Shown here: piece after piece, positions 1 through 10,300 of the stretch | Numbering within the stretch: the first letter of the stretch is position 1 | Layout of the letters: every line of letters starts with the position of its first letter | Position numbers and translations under genes: made by a program | Assembly (NCBI GenBank): GCA_050084515.1 | Contig: CM114272.1 | Location: 18,538,001 to 18,602,000 of the forward strand | Direction of reading: 5' to 3' | Length of the DNA: 64,000 nt | From: Blasia pusilla | Taxonomy: Eukaryota > Marchantiophyta > Marchantiopsida > Blasiales | The notes under the pieces: model-generated | What the model saw: only the letters and a program-made list of their open reading frames with translations | What the model was told of the DNA's origin: nothing | The model's database searches: none

Positions 1-982
1 CCCTTGGATACCACACCCATTGTGTGGTGTACCTGGAGGAGGGTATTCGAGTGTTAGATCTCTTTGGAGGGATTAGCACCGGGTTATTTGTTGTTTTGCA
101 GCAGGAGTGCGTAGTCAGCAGATAGCACTGTATGTGGAGAGTGATGATGTTGCGCAGGCGCGTCTCACTCGACATGTGGCGCAATTACGCCTACGTTTTC
201 CCGACTTATTTATGCGTCCGCGATCTGGGTACCGAGTTCCCTACCGAGGGATATTTGGTTCTTGGGGACGCAGGACTTAGAGCGGGTAGGGACCATTGAT
301 TTGGTCATTGCCCGTTGGCCATGTTAGGGCCAATCGATTGTTGGACGAGGCAGCGGGTTGGCTGACACTCGGTCCACGTTGTTTTGGGAGATGTTGAGGG
401 TCTTACGGCAGTTGCAGGAGCACCAGTCTCATTCTCCAGCCTACATTCAGGAGAATGTGCCGATCTTAGGAGACTCTAGGTCACGGGTCATGACGAGTGC
501 TCATCAGGTGCATGCCTGGATCGGCCCAGCAGTGTTCTTGGATGCGGCGAGTGTAGGTTCTAGAGCCCATCGCCCGCGTCTATGGTGGACCAACTTGGTG
601 CCCCATGCGGTGTTATAGAGGGCGTATCCGAGAGTGGAGCGCCCCTCCCCTTTGTTAGTGGATTCCATTCTAGATCCAGGTCGTCGATCACAAGCAGCAA
701 GGCACGATGATCGACCACCGCTGACTGTGGTCAACAGGGTAGGCAGGCCGCGGGCAGCCTTGCCCACGTTTGTGAGTTTTCCCGCTTCCTATGCATACAA
801 GGAGGCCGGTCCTGGCTTGGTTTGGGATGACCAGGTTCAGCGGTTGGTGGAGCCCAACGCCGACGAGAGAGAGAGCGAGTGATAGGATTTCCCACAGGAG
901 TGACGGCAGTACCATCAGTGTCAGAGGCATCACGACGCCATGTCTTGGGTCGAGCGATGGACTGAATCGCTGACATGGATCC
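1..982 (+). pseudogene. DNMT3-like cytosine-5 DNA methyltransferase module of Ty3/gypsy R1, copy A
   Basis: Decayed C5-cytosine methyltransferase that, when intact, would transfer a methyl group from S-adenosylmethionine to cytosine in DNA. The SAM-binding motif I (VLDLFGGIS in sister copy B) is present but out of frame. Motif IV reads IDLVI..WPC, with the catalytic Cys codon at 322-324 followed by a TAG at 325-327; copy B has CAG there. Then come LFWEMLRVL and the motif VI Glu in ENVPILGD. The C-terminal part has DPGRRSQ, FVSFPASYAY, an IGFP motif and RRHVLGRAMD, which follow the motif IX-X end of DNMT3. The spacing after motif IV (GLAD-TRS-LFWEMLRVL) resembles animal and plant DNMT3 rather than DNMT1/CMT. 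At least one frameshift lies near 880. It sits directly upstream of RT in the same orientation, so it is part of the retroelement polyprotein. The window edge cuts the 5' end. Confidence 0.8.
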
Positions 983-1329
983 TCGGCCTTGGGAGTGGGC
1001 CGAAAGCGGCGTCATATGAGATCGCGCAGATCATAACGGTTGCGTTGGTGAGCCCCATGCCTACCGAGACGGTGGAGGCAATGGCTGGGGGCGAGACCCG
1101 AGGAGATCTACGCACCAAGGGAGATCGGGAGAGACACCCTTGGACTTCTTGGGATGTTTTGAAGGTACGCAAGGAGATGATAGCCACAAAGATCGGCGTG
1201 GTTTGGGCAAAGGCACGAGGAGGAGATCAGAGTTTGCAGTTGGCTGCAGGAGAGCGGCCGAGTGTTGTTGTTAGAGATGGGGTTGCACCATAGCAACCAA
1301 CGATACCCGCGTCGGAGAGTCCTACCGTA
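983..1329 (+). pseudogene. linker between methyltransferase and RT of R1 copy A
   Basis: Open reading in the pol direction connects the methyltransferase end (ILGLGSGPKAAS) to the RT start, ending in a segment (GDQSLQLAAGERPSVVVRDG) that is also present in copy D at 30240-30330. No domain is recognised. It is probably an inter-domain spacer of the polyprotein; shared conservation between copies A and D supports that it was translated. Confidence 0.5.
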
Positions 1330-2300
1330 GTGACGATGGAGACTTGGGAGCCAGATATGGGCCCTAAGTTGACAGGAGGAGAGCGGCGCCGAATACATAA
1401 GTTCCTCAGGAGTTATAGGAGCTACTTTGCATTTAGCATGGAGGATTTGGGTACGCTGAAGGGACCGGGGATCCGCATTGAGTTGTCGAGTGATATGTCG
1501 ATCTTCCGACGACCCTACAGGTACAGTGATATGGAGAGGGATCTGATTCAGAGTAGGAGCCATGACTTGGTCGGAGCAGGACTAGTGGAGATGTCGCATG
1601 GGGAGTATGCATCTGCCACTGTCATGCCCGCCAAGAAGGATGTGCATGGCAAGTGGACGGATAGGCGGATATGTGGGGATTTCCGACCTATCAATCGGCA
1701 GACGAAGTCCGATAGGTATGCCATGCCCACCCCTGAGGAGATCTTTGATGCAATTGGTCACGCAAAGGTCTTCAGTTCATTGGATTTGCGAGTCGGATAC
1801 CATCAACTTCCTATCATATTGGAGGACAGGCAGAAGACGGCATTTTGGGGCATCGATCCTCACGGGAAGGATTGTTTGTACCAATGGCGGTTCTTACCAT
1901 TTGGGTTAAAGAACGCCCTGGATGAGTTTCAGAGGGTCATGGATAGGATCTTGGCTGGTCTGGATTTTGATAGGTGTTATATTGATGACATCGTAGTCTT
2001 TAGCGCCACAGTTGAGGAGCATGAGCAACATCTAGAGGAGGTGTTTCGACGATTGCAATTACATGGGCTGAAGCTACATCCAGGAAAGTGCAAGTTCTTC
2101 TACGACCAGATTGAGTACTCCAAGTATACCCAGGGCCTTTGTGTTCAGCAGACAAAGGTAGAGGCTATCTCACGCATTCCACGCCCTACAGATGTGAGCC
2201 GTGTTCGCGCATTCATGGGATTGGAAAACTTCTATCGGCGTCGTCAAGGGATTGATTCGATTGGATGGCCACTGACCTTGCGACCAAGGTGGATCACAAG
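1330..2300 (+). pseudogene. Ty3/gypsy reverse transcriptase, R1 copy A
   Basis: RNA-dependent DNA polymerase of the R1 element. A 347-residue open frame covers most of the domain: FAFSMEDLG and the IRIEL..RRPYRYS entry, VMPAKKD..KWTDRRICGDFRPINR (fingers), SSLDLRVGYHQL (first catalytic Asp), FLPFGLKNA, and the catalytic box YIDDIVVF at about residues 217-224 (YIDD codons at 1978-1989). The thumb region AISRIPRPTDVSRVRAFMGLENFYRR follows. The frame then drifts into the RNase H region. Compared with copy D, A has small substitutions (for example NALDEF where the family has NAP-EF). The pol order (RT, RNase H, integrase downstream) and the motifs place it in Ty3/gypsy. It is not the same clade as the chromovirus at 15264-18290. 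Confidence 0.9.
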
Positions 2301-3040
2301 TGGCACTGAGGGGATGAGCAGGAGCGAGCATTTTAGTTGCTCAGGAAGTTGGTTGGCGTCGCACCCATCTTGAGGAGACCGATCGGGCGTCCTTTCCATT
2401 GCACACATTGGAGCATGTTGGGGCTTGGAGCGGTGCTCATCCGCATGATGATGAGGGTAGAGAGTTCGTGGTGGCTTACGCTAGCCGCTCAAACAACGCT
2501 GCAGAGGCGAAACGGCTCGTATGAGGGTGAGTGCTTGGTCGGTGTGGGTGTCGTGCATTTCGGGTGTTATTTATTCGGCAACCCTTTACCATCATCATCG
2601 ATCATCAACCACTAAAGTGGTTGATAGAGTCCGACAAGCTTACGGGGGAAGCTTGCGAGATGGGCTCTGTTGTTGGAGGAGTATGATTTTCGGGTGGTAC
2701 ATAGACTGGGGCGCTCAACCAGGATCGGATGGGTTGAGTCGTAACCCATGCCCGAGTCGGCGAGATGCGACTGGAGCTCGATGGCATGGAGAGAGTGATG
2801 AGGAGTCGGTGCCAGGATGGCACGCGCGTCACCTATTTAGGCATGTTGGCTATGGAGAGCGGAGTGTGGAGACCGATGGCGAGGTCTAGTGGAGAGTCCT
2901 TGGATCCCGAGGCCAGTAAGGACACGACAAGTGGCCGAGATATTCATGATGATGGAGTAGTCTTAGAGTACCTTTGTACTCGCAGCCTTGCGAGCACCAT
3001 GGATGCTAGAGAGCAGGATCGGATCCTACAGCGGGCCAGA
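2301..3040 (+). pseudogene. RNase H domain and connector, R1 copy A
   Basis: Ty3/gypsy RNase H remnant split over shifting frames. Readable pieces are PILRRPIGRPF, SMLGLGAVL (the first catalytic Asp of the usual HTDWSMLG is lost here as HTHW), a YEGECLVG segment equivalent to the catalytic Glu region, and a GLSRNPC segment near 2732 equivalent to the ADGLSRNP end of the family. The connector 2765-3040 (WHGESDEES-like, then LDPEASKDT) also occurs in copy D. Several frameshifts and a lost Asp make it inactive. Confidence 0.8.
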
Positions 3041-4225
3041 CGGTTCCGTTGGGAGGGGACACATGTTTTGAGGGTTTGGGAGGATGGCACAGTACGCGTA
3101 GTGCCGCATCCTTCGCAGAGAGCACGACTAGTGCGGCATGCCCACAAGGAGTTGGGTCACTTTGGGATGAAGCGGGACGTATAGCTTGCTCCAGTTCAGT
3201 ATTGGTGGCGAGGCATGCAGGCGGCGTTAGCAGATTTGTTGCAGGTGCATGGTGTGTGATCGGTGCGAGCATCGTTCAATGCTCCGACTCCCGATTGTAT
3301 CCATTACCGATCATGGGCTTAGGGTATAGATGGAGTTTGGATTTTGCAGGACCTTTGCCCTTGACGGAGGGTCACAGTCGTTATGTGTTGGTGATGGTGA
3401 TGGTCGAGCACTTCTCGAAGTGGATCGAGTTGGTTGCATTTCTAACGACAAAGCGAGTGAGGGAGTAGCTTATGCCTTCCTTGAGTCTTTGAGTCATTAT
3501 GGCGCACCGGTGAGGTATTGATGACCAGGTATCGAAGTTTAGCGGTGAGTTCAGGCCTTGTGTGATCGGCGATCGACCACCGCATGACCAGCGAGATCAT
3601 CCTGAGGCGGATGGATTAGCGGAGAGAGTTGTGCAGGAGCGGTGAAGAGGGGTTTACGCAAGTATGGCTTGCAGAGAGGTCACCTAGGAGATTGGGACCT
3701 CGGTTGCCATGGTTGGCGATGGGATACAATTCATGCAGGCAGGCATCCTTAGCGTCTTTTTCACCATACTTGCTACTTTATGGCGAGAGCCGATTTACTG
3801 CGGCCATTCGTCGAGATCTTTGGTGAGGTCTGAACCTTGATGACCCAGATGTATGGGTGCGAGCATGTTCTCGAGAGGGTGAGTTATTTCGAGAGAGTGA
3901 TGCCCATGGCGTTCGAGAACTTGGCGATAGCACAAAGATCGGGATACGTTGAGGTATGCGACTATTCGAGGTGGTGGTTATCGACCAACTATCCGGTTGT
4001 TTCATCAGGGAGATTATGTCTACTTACAACAGACGGCACCGACGATGTTGGATGTGACTGCAGGGCGCACTATCCTGAGAGTGCGTGACATTTTGCCATC
4101 GGGTGTTCTCTTGCTGGAGGGACGCGATGGTATGGTATGGAAGGACCATGTGCGTAATTGTGCGCCATGTCACCTTCCTAACATTGATGGTACAGTAGAT
4201 CCGAGCTTAGCAGTAGTTCCTGCAG
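3041..4225 (+). pseudogene. Integrase of R1 copy A (zinc finger, DDE core, C-terminal domain)
   Basis: Integrase that would join element cDNA to the chromosome. The N-terminal HHCC zinc finger is visible as HAHKELGHFGMKR and, after a frameshift, CMVCDRC near 3245. The catalytic core starts with WSLDFAGPLP, Asp codon at 3340-3342. The second Asp lies in DDQVSKFSGEF (3523-3525) and the Glu in HPEADGLAERVVQ (3622-3624), so all three acidic residues survive although the reading frame is broken several times. The C-terminal DNA-binding region reads TIRLFHQGDYVYLQQ and GVLLLEGRDGMVWKDHVR, ending in CAPCHLPNIDGTVDPSL, all nearly identical to copy D. It runs straight into a PHD finger. Confidence 0.85.
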
Positions 4226-4372
4226 GCTTGCGTTGTATGTTGTGTGGTTACGCCGTGTAGTGCGCCACGATGCTAGTCTGTGATGGGTGTTCGAGAGGAT
4301 GGCATATGGCATGTTTGACGCCACCTCTCACTAGGGTTCCTCAGGGATGATGGATGTGTCCCAGATGTACAT
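4226..4372 (+). pseudogene. PHD-type zinc finger at the C-terminus of R1 pol, copy A
   Basis: The Cys4-His-Cys3 pattern of a PHD finger is readable: CMLCG, then MLVCDGCSRGWHMACLTPPL, then WMCPRC. PHD fingers are chromatin readers that commonly bind the histone H3 tail. Here the finger sits where chromoviruses carry a chromodomain, so a role in steering integration is a reasonable inference. Two stops interrupt it: TAG at about 4258-4260, and TGA at 4348-4350 just before WMCPRC. The second is also present in copy D. The stop after the last Cys pair (TAG near 4372) probably ends pol. Confidence 0.82.
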
Positions 4373-4544
4373 AGAGAAAGTAGTTCTATATTCCGACTTG
4401 TGTTTGTGACATGGATGACAAGGAGGCGACTAACGATGGGGCCACATGAGCACCCGGCCTTCTTGCTCTTAGCGTCCAAGAGATGTATGTCATGGTAGAT
4501 AGGGATAGATGGCTATATGGAGTTAGAGAGATCTAACCACCAGC

Positions 4545-4556
4545 TAGGGGGGAGAT
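4545..4556 (+). other. polypurine tract of R1 copy A
   Basis: A run of purines (AGGGGGGAGA) lies immediately upstream of TGGAGATATTTTGG. The same purine run followed by the same sequence occurs in copy D on the minus strand (26981-26991). This is the expected position of the plus-strand primer, directly before the 3' LTR. Confidence 0.75.
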
Positions 4557-4990
4557 TGGAGATATTTTGGTACTTCTTGTCTCGTTGTTTGGATGCCATG
4601 AGTTGGCATGGGATCATGCGTGTTTGTGTGTGTGTTCGGTGACAACGATGTATGTTGTATAGCGATGTGTATGCGCACGACAAGAGAGAGCTTTAGAACT
4701 CATTCTCTCTTTGTTGAACCTCTTTGCATAAGGCGACAGAATTATGGTCCCTTGCCTTGTGAGTGTAACCCAAGCCTCTCATTAGGAGTGTGGGTTTGGT
4801 TTGACATGAGAGAGAGTGCACACCTTTGAGAGCTATGGCGTGAGATGGTGTAGAGAGAGATTGGATCTTACTTCATTGAAGATATTTTGGTACTTCTTGT
4901 CTAATTGTTTGGATGCCATGAGTTAGCATGGGATCATGCGTGTTTGTGTGTGTGTGTTCGATGACAGTGATGTGTATGCGCACGACAAAT
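4557..4990 (+). repeat. R1 3' LTR, internally deleted and partly duplicated
   Basis: The LTR starts TGGAGATATTTTGG right after the polypurine tract. Its first 125 bp jump directly to an AGAGAGAGCTT...CTCTCTTTGTTGAACC block that lies just 3' of the TATA box in copy B (10690-10890), so the upstream LTR part is deleted. At about 4877 the LTR start is repeated with small differences and runs to about 4989. The second repeat is either a tandem LTR duplication or a second truncated LTR. Confidence 0.65.
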
Positions 4991-5540
4991 TAAGGATATC
5001 AAATCTAACCAACCAATCATGCTTGCTCAGATGTTTGCGCGAACCAAAGATTGGGAAGGTTGCAAGAAAATGGAAAAGTTTGTCCATAGGACAGACATGA
5101 CGTTTAAGGTCCTCCATCCTTACTTGAGCTTACTCTTAAGCCCGCCAAGCGTGTAACGTAGACTCGAGCTCAACCAACCTGCACGTATTTTATAGCTCAT
5201 ATGAAGCCCGCGCGTGGCTTGCGTAAAATGGGCTTAAGGCCTAGGTAGGGCTTCATATAGGCTACAAAATGGGTGTAGGCTGGTGAAGCCTAAATCTAAG
5301 TTACAAGCTCAACATGCTCAGGGGCGGGCTCGAGGACGGGCCGCCTGTACTCAAGTCCGCACAGACATGTTTGTCCTAGGGACGTACATAAGTCAGTCGA
5401 CATGGAAATGTCCGCGCACACATACTTTTTTGTGTGCAATCTTAGAGATCAGAGATCATAACAAACACTCAAGTAGATTGAAGGACTGAAGAGAAACTAC
5501 TTGGCGAATCAAAATCCCAATCGAGAAAGAGCAACAAAAT
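4991..5540. repeat. non-genic; CGGGC-rich repeat shared with 57790-58085
   Basis: No gene is seen. The segment 5120-5410 is rich in GCCCGC and GGGCTT words and contains ACAGACATGTTTGTCCTAGGG followed by GACATGG. A similar block with GACATGTCTGTCTTAGGG lies at 57790-58085. Such subterminal CCCG-rich sequence is known from plant hAT elements, but no termini or transposase are visible, so the class stays open. Confidence 0.45.
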
Positions 5541-6726
5541 ATTATGAGTGTGGAGACCTCTATGCATCCAATCAATTTCACGTAGTAAAATGATCTGACA
5601 TGTATATTTCACTACTAATAGTATTAGAGAGAATTTATATAAGTATTGAGTGATTAGCTTAGGAAAATAATTTTTCATATTTAGGGGAATGCATTTTGAT
5701 ATGGATTCAACTTTAGGACAAAGAGGTTATAAATGAGACTTAATGAACGTAAAACTAAAATAGTGGATTGGTATATTCATGAAAAAAAAGCTAAAGTAGT
5801 CATGGTTGTTGGAGAAGTCAAAGTTAGGGTAGTTGGAGTAGTTGGGAAGATATGGGATGGGTTCATGATGATCTTTTAGGAAGAGATAAAAGGTAATTTA
5901 CTTATGTCCAAAGGAGATTAGTTAAGCCTTGAAAGGTAATTTACTTATGTCCAAAGGAGATTAGTTAATCATGTGGCACAAGATAAGACTAATCTTATTT
6001 TGTACTCTTGTGGATCCCTTGTGAGTATATAAGAGGAGGGACCTTCAAGGGTTCACTACTTGGAGTTTTATTTCTTGAGTTTCCTTGTCAATCTTGAATG
6101 GATGGTATTGGACTTGCTCTTCTAATAAGAGTGGATCACTCCTATTGGGAGAATGACTTGGTCATGATCTACTATTAAGAAGTTTGAAAGTTTGATAAAT
6201 GTAGAGTTGACAATTTTGGAAATATTTGTTATCTTAGAAAAGTTGCCCCTATCATTCTTGAGATAAAAGATGGATTTGGACTTGGTTACTTTTTCACAAA
6301 AGTAGATTATCCCTCTTGGAAGAACAAGTCGGCCATAATCCATTCTAGATCTTGAGGAGTTAGAGATTAATAAGTGTAGAGTGATTTTGGGAAATTTGTC
6401 TTCTGTGAATTTGAGAGCATATGTGTATCGACCTATATTTGTATAAGGGAAGAGAGGAGGATAGAAGATGTCTGTCAATCATGGATAGGGATGGAGAGCA
6501 ATTGGTATCTAACTTTCCTTTTCTTAACTCCTACCATATTAAGGTCCTCTTTGTAGATAAGCATTGGTTTACTTGTTATATAATTCACCATTTTAGAGAG
6601 GGCAAGTTATGAAATCACCACGTCTTATGATATTTTCTATTATCATTTATGGAATTTCATCTTGCATCAACGACTGCCAAAGTTAGAAGGTCTTCCCTAA
6701 CCCAAAGAAGAGCTCTTGACATGACA
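5540..6726 (+). repeat. diverged LTR of family R2
   Basis: This aligns over its length with the complete R2 solo LTR at 51476-52748. Shared words include TAGCTTAGGAAAA, GTAGTCATGGTTG, CATGTGGCACAAGATAAG, TGTGGATCCCTTGTGAG, GGACCTTCAAGGGTTCA and GAGAGGAGGATAGAAGATGTCTGTCAA. A TATA box (TATATAAG, 6026-6033) lies about 30 bp before the CTTCAAGGG block. The right end reads ACATGACA at 6719-6726, matching ACACGACA of the solo LTR. The left end is not resolved. A 43-bp tandem duplication (AAGGTAATTTACTTATGTCC) occupies about 5889-5974. Confidence 0.6.
6026..6033 (+). promoter_or_regulatory. TATA box of R2 LTR
   Basis: TATATAAG is followed by GAGGAGGGACCTTCAAGGG, and the same arrangement occurs at 30752-30760 and 51883-51890. 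A conserved TATA box within an LTR is the expected RNA polymerase II promoter of the element. Confidence 0.55.
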
Positions 6727-9700
6727 CCGCCATTATGAAAATATGCGAGATCTAGAGTCTTAAGAAGGGAAAAAGAAATGATATCCCTTCTCATCATGGA
6801 CATCTTACGGTGCTCAAAATGAGCATTACACTGCCAAACTCCATAAGTCACTATTATCTTCACCCTCTCCAACATCTTTTGGAGATTTCCTCCATTCCAA
6901 AGAGGAAATAAGAGTAGGAGTAATCAAAATAGGAAGGCTAGCAATAGGATGAATGATTCCAACATACTCCCCTATGTCATGTAATCATCTTCCTCTTCAA
7001 CTCACTTAACCCGATCTAAGTGTTGTGTCTCTATTTCTAGGTCTCCGATCCTTAAACCTATTTGTAATATATGAGAATGAATCTCCCATCCAATGTATAA
7101 GTTTTGGCCCCAACACCTCCAACCCAAAACCTCCATAAAATGTTGCCTCTCATATTTTCCTTCCAATCCTTCTATATACTCCTAGAAATGCATCATATTC
7201 TTTCTCACAACTCTAAGTTATATTCAGAAAATCAACATTATTGAACCAAAGGTTTCATATTTTAGGAATGAAACCAATGTTCCCACTTCGTATGCTTTTT
7301 ATAACACCGCCCAATAGATATACCCACACTTCACATTTACTTAATAATTCATTCATGTACTCTATACAGATTGGGTCTTCAATGGGAAGCCCCTCCTCTT
7401 AAGGGTATTTCTATCTCTTTACTTAGCTTTGTTTATCAGTTTATAATGCTTCTCCTTCATAGTCTCTCAATTCATCCTTTCTAACTATTTTCCTTCCATG
7501 TATATACACTCAATATATGGCTAGAGCTTCCACCTTCTATTCCTTTGTTGGTGGTCATATCGTTTCTTCAGCCTATCATACTTGGTCCTCTTATGCAGAT
7601 TGCCTTTGCTTGCGTGCCATTTAATGTGAATCAAGATGGTGCCTCCTTTGGCATGCACCCGAAGTTCCATGATTGCACTTTCCTCCACCTAGGTTTTACC
7701 ACTCCGCATTGCTATACCATCTCTTCAACTACTACCCTTTATAGTTCTTGCTTTGTTTAACCTTAGAAGGTTTTTCCATGCACATAAACATAATCTTGAT
7801 ATCATCTTAAACATGTGAATCCCACCTCACCTCTAACCTATGGATCTAGTGTCACTTGATACCTATGGATCCGACGTCCTTTGACATCTATGGATTGGTG
7901 TCACTTGACTCAAGTGGATCCGATGTGACTTTATACTTGCAGATTTGATGTCAATTGATACTTGCGGAGCTGATTTCCCTTTTACACCTATAAATACTTT
8001 ATCAATAGGGTCTAATTTATGCCCTAACACCGCTCAATAATTTGAGCGACGAACAATTTTTGCACGATGGGATCAAAGAATCAAGTCACCAATCTATCCT
8101 TGAAGTTGGGTTCAATCCAACTTGTACATTTCTTTCCAAGCCAACATATTATAGGAGGCCATATGGCAATGATTTCTCTCCCCATTGTTGAAAGACTTTT
8201 CAAAGAGTTTGCGAAAATACAAAATACGACTAAATCACACATATATAGTACAAGTTTTGGAGATACAAAGTGGCATAGTTTGTTCGTATGCTCACAATAG
8301 AGCTTTGATTGAACTTGAACTTTGAGATAATTTGACAATCGAGAATGGCGGATTGCACTACCGTGGCTCCCCAACTATTTGACTTCTTGAGAAACTAGGA
8401 GTTTTTACCTTTTTCCATTTCTACTAATAGAAAAAACTTTCCAGAGGGCTGCATCCTCAGACCCGTGCGACATAAGGATGCCCCGCACCTTGATGCAATA
8501 CGGGGTTAGATCATCTTCATAATGCTACTCCATAAACCACCTAGGTCATATTACTATGACTCATTTGACATTTAAGTTTGAACCATCAATCTAGGCTTGT
8601 CCTTATAAATGGGGGCCAATCACATTCACAGAGCACAACAAGAAGTGGGTATTAAGAATCCAAAATGTTGTGGCTATCCCTAACAACTTCCTCATTAAAT
8701 TTCCGAACCCATTTTGGGTTCCTTGGGTGTAGTATCTATCTAAGATCAAATTCTTATGAAAATCTAGCATCACTTACCAACACAACCATTCGTGTCAGAC
8801 TTGGGCATTTCCTTGGAGAATGTTCTTCCTCTTATTCCTTGCAATCCTTCACCTCTTCCTTACGATGGTGATAAGTTGAGATACGACTTCCCAAATTTCA
8901 CCTTCCTCGTGTGAAGATTCTCCTATTCTACCCCACTAAAATACCAAATCTCATGTTAGTTACTTAATTTAGATGTATGCACCGAATCACTTTTTTTATT
9001 CAAAAAAACCTTATGAGAATAAATAAATAACCCTCTTAAAGGAATCTTGTGTTTTAAGGATCTTTTTTTTTAAAAAAATTCCAAAAAATTTGAGATGTAC
9101 TTGAGCCTCAATCCGCCCTCTTGCTTGATCCTTCTTGCTTTGTTGAATCCATCCCGTGCCCACTCTTACCTCTTTTTGCCTAAGAATTATTAAGATGTGT
9201 ATTCTCTTCATGGATTTGTGGAAAATTTATCGTAATTATTTCATTTGTTCATGTATTAATAGAAAAAATCACGTATGCGAATTTGTAGAAGCAACAAATA
9301 AGGAATGCAAGATGTCCTTTTGGATAATTAAAAAGGATTATTACTAGACTACTAGTGGAGATGAGAACAAACATACGTATGTGAGTTTTGTTTTGGTAGG
9401 AAAACTTACTTATGTATATATAACAAGCTAGATCAAGAAATACATTAATCAATTTAATTACAAGGACTAAATTATTAGTGGAGATGAGACCAAACCTACT
9501 TGCATGAGTTTTTTTTATAGGCTAACTAACCTATGCCCAAGTATAGATGGTTTGTAAAGGATATGCTAGGTATTATGCTAATATGCTTTAAATTTTACAT
9601 AAACATGATGTCATTTAATTATAATTTGGGCCAAATTTTTTTTAATAGTTTGTAGAACTAATCTACTATCTTTTTACAAATAATATTATAGAGATAGTAG

Positions 9701-10300
9701 AAAAGAATATTGAGCAAAACTACTTGCTTTTATTTTATGCATTTCTCAATCATCCATCTAAAGCTTTTATAATGCGATTTGTGGAAAAGAATTCATAATA
9801 ATCATAATATGAGAAGGGAAGGCATGAGTGTAGGTACTTTTTTAGAAATTAATATTCTAGTCCCTTGCAATTACTCTCGTAGTTTTTGCACTTTTACATT
9901 TACTAGGAGACGCAAATTATTGGAAATATAGTTGCAAATTCATGAGTGAGGAGTTTGCAACACACTCATAATATAGTGTTTTGGACTTTAAATTTTGTAT
10001 GTACCTAGCAAATAATTTCAGTCTACTTTGCAAGTCTTCTACAAGTGTAATAAAACGGCCATTCCGGCTACTCGCTATTTTGATTTTGCGAGTCCTTGGG
10101 AACAAAATACAAAACTGATAGTTAGTCGCATAAACAAAGATGAATTGGTAGATGAAAAAGAAAAGTTTCATATATGAATAGGCATCAATTGAATAATTGT
10201 AAATTATTCTAGCGCACTGGCCCATGTTATTCGTTGTAGGGTTTATATTTTTGTTCACGATATGGGGGCTTACTAGAACTTACTTGGATGGTTTAATAGA
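6727..10300. other. AT-rich intergenic stretch with no recognisable gene
   Basis: Only short open frames are present and none has a familiar motif. It holds a 25-bp minisatellite (7836-7984) and a diverged direct repeat of about 120 bp spacing around TAGTGGAGATGAGA at 9353 and 9475. Long A/T runs occur at 8990-9085. It may be internal sequence of the R2-family element whose LTR ends at 6726, but no Gag or Pol motif supports that. Confidence 0.5.
7836..7984. repeat. 25-bp minisatellite, about six units
   Basis: Six adjacent units follow the pattern ACCTATGGATCCGATGTCAC plus TTGAT, starting at 7836, 7861, 7886, 7910, 7935 and 7960. Units are 24-26 bp and differ by point changes (CTATGG, AAGTGG, TTGCGG variants). 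Confidence 0.8.

Noticed and set aside
504-1187. minus-strand open frames over the copy A methyltransferase
   Set aside because: Shadows of the plus-strand coding sequence; the plus-strand motifs are specific.
6657-6875. minus-strand frame that at first seemed similar to the copy C protease end
   Set aside because: The similarity came from R2 LTR sequence shared by both places (LTR ends at 6726 and 52748). Beyond the LTR end it is not convincing.
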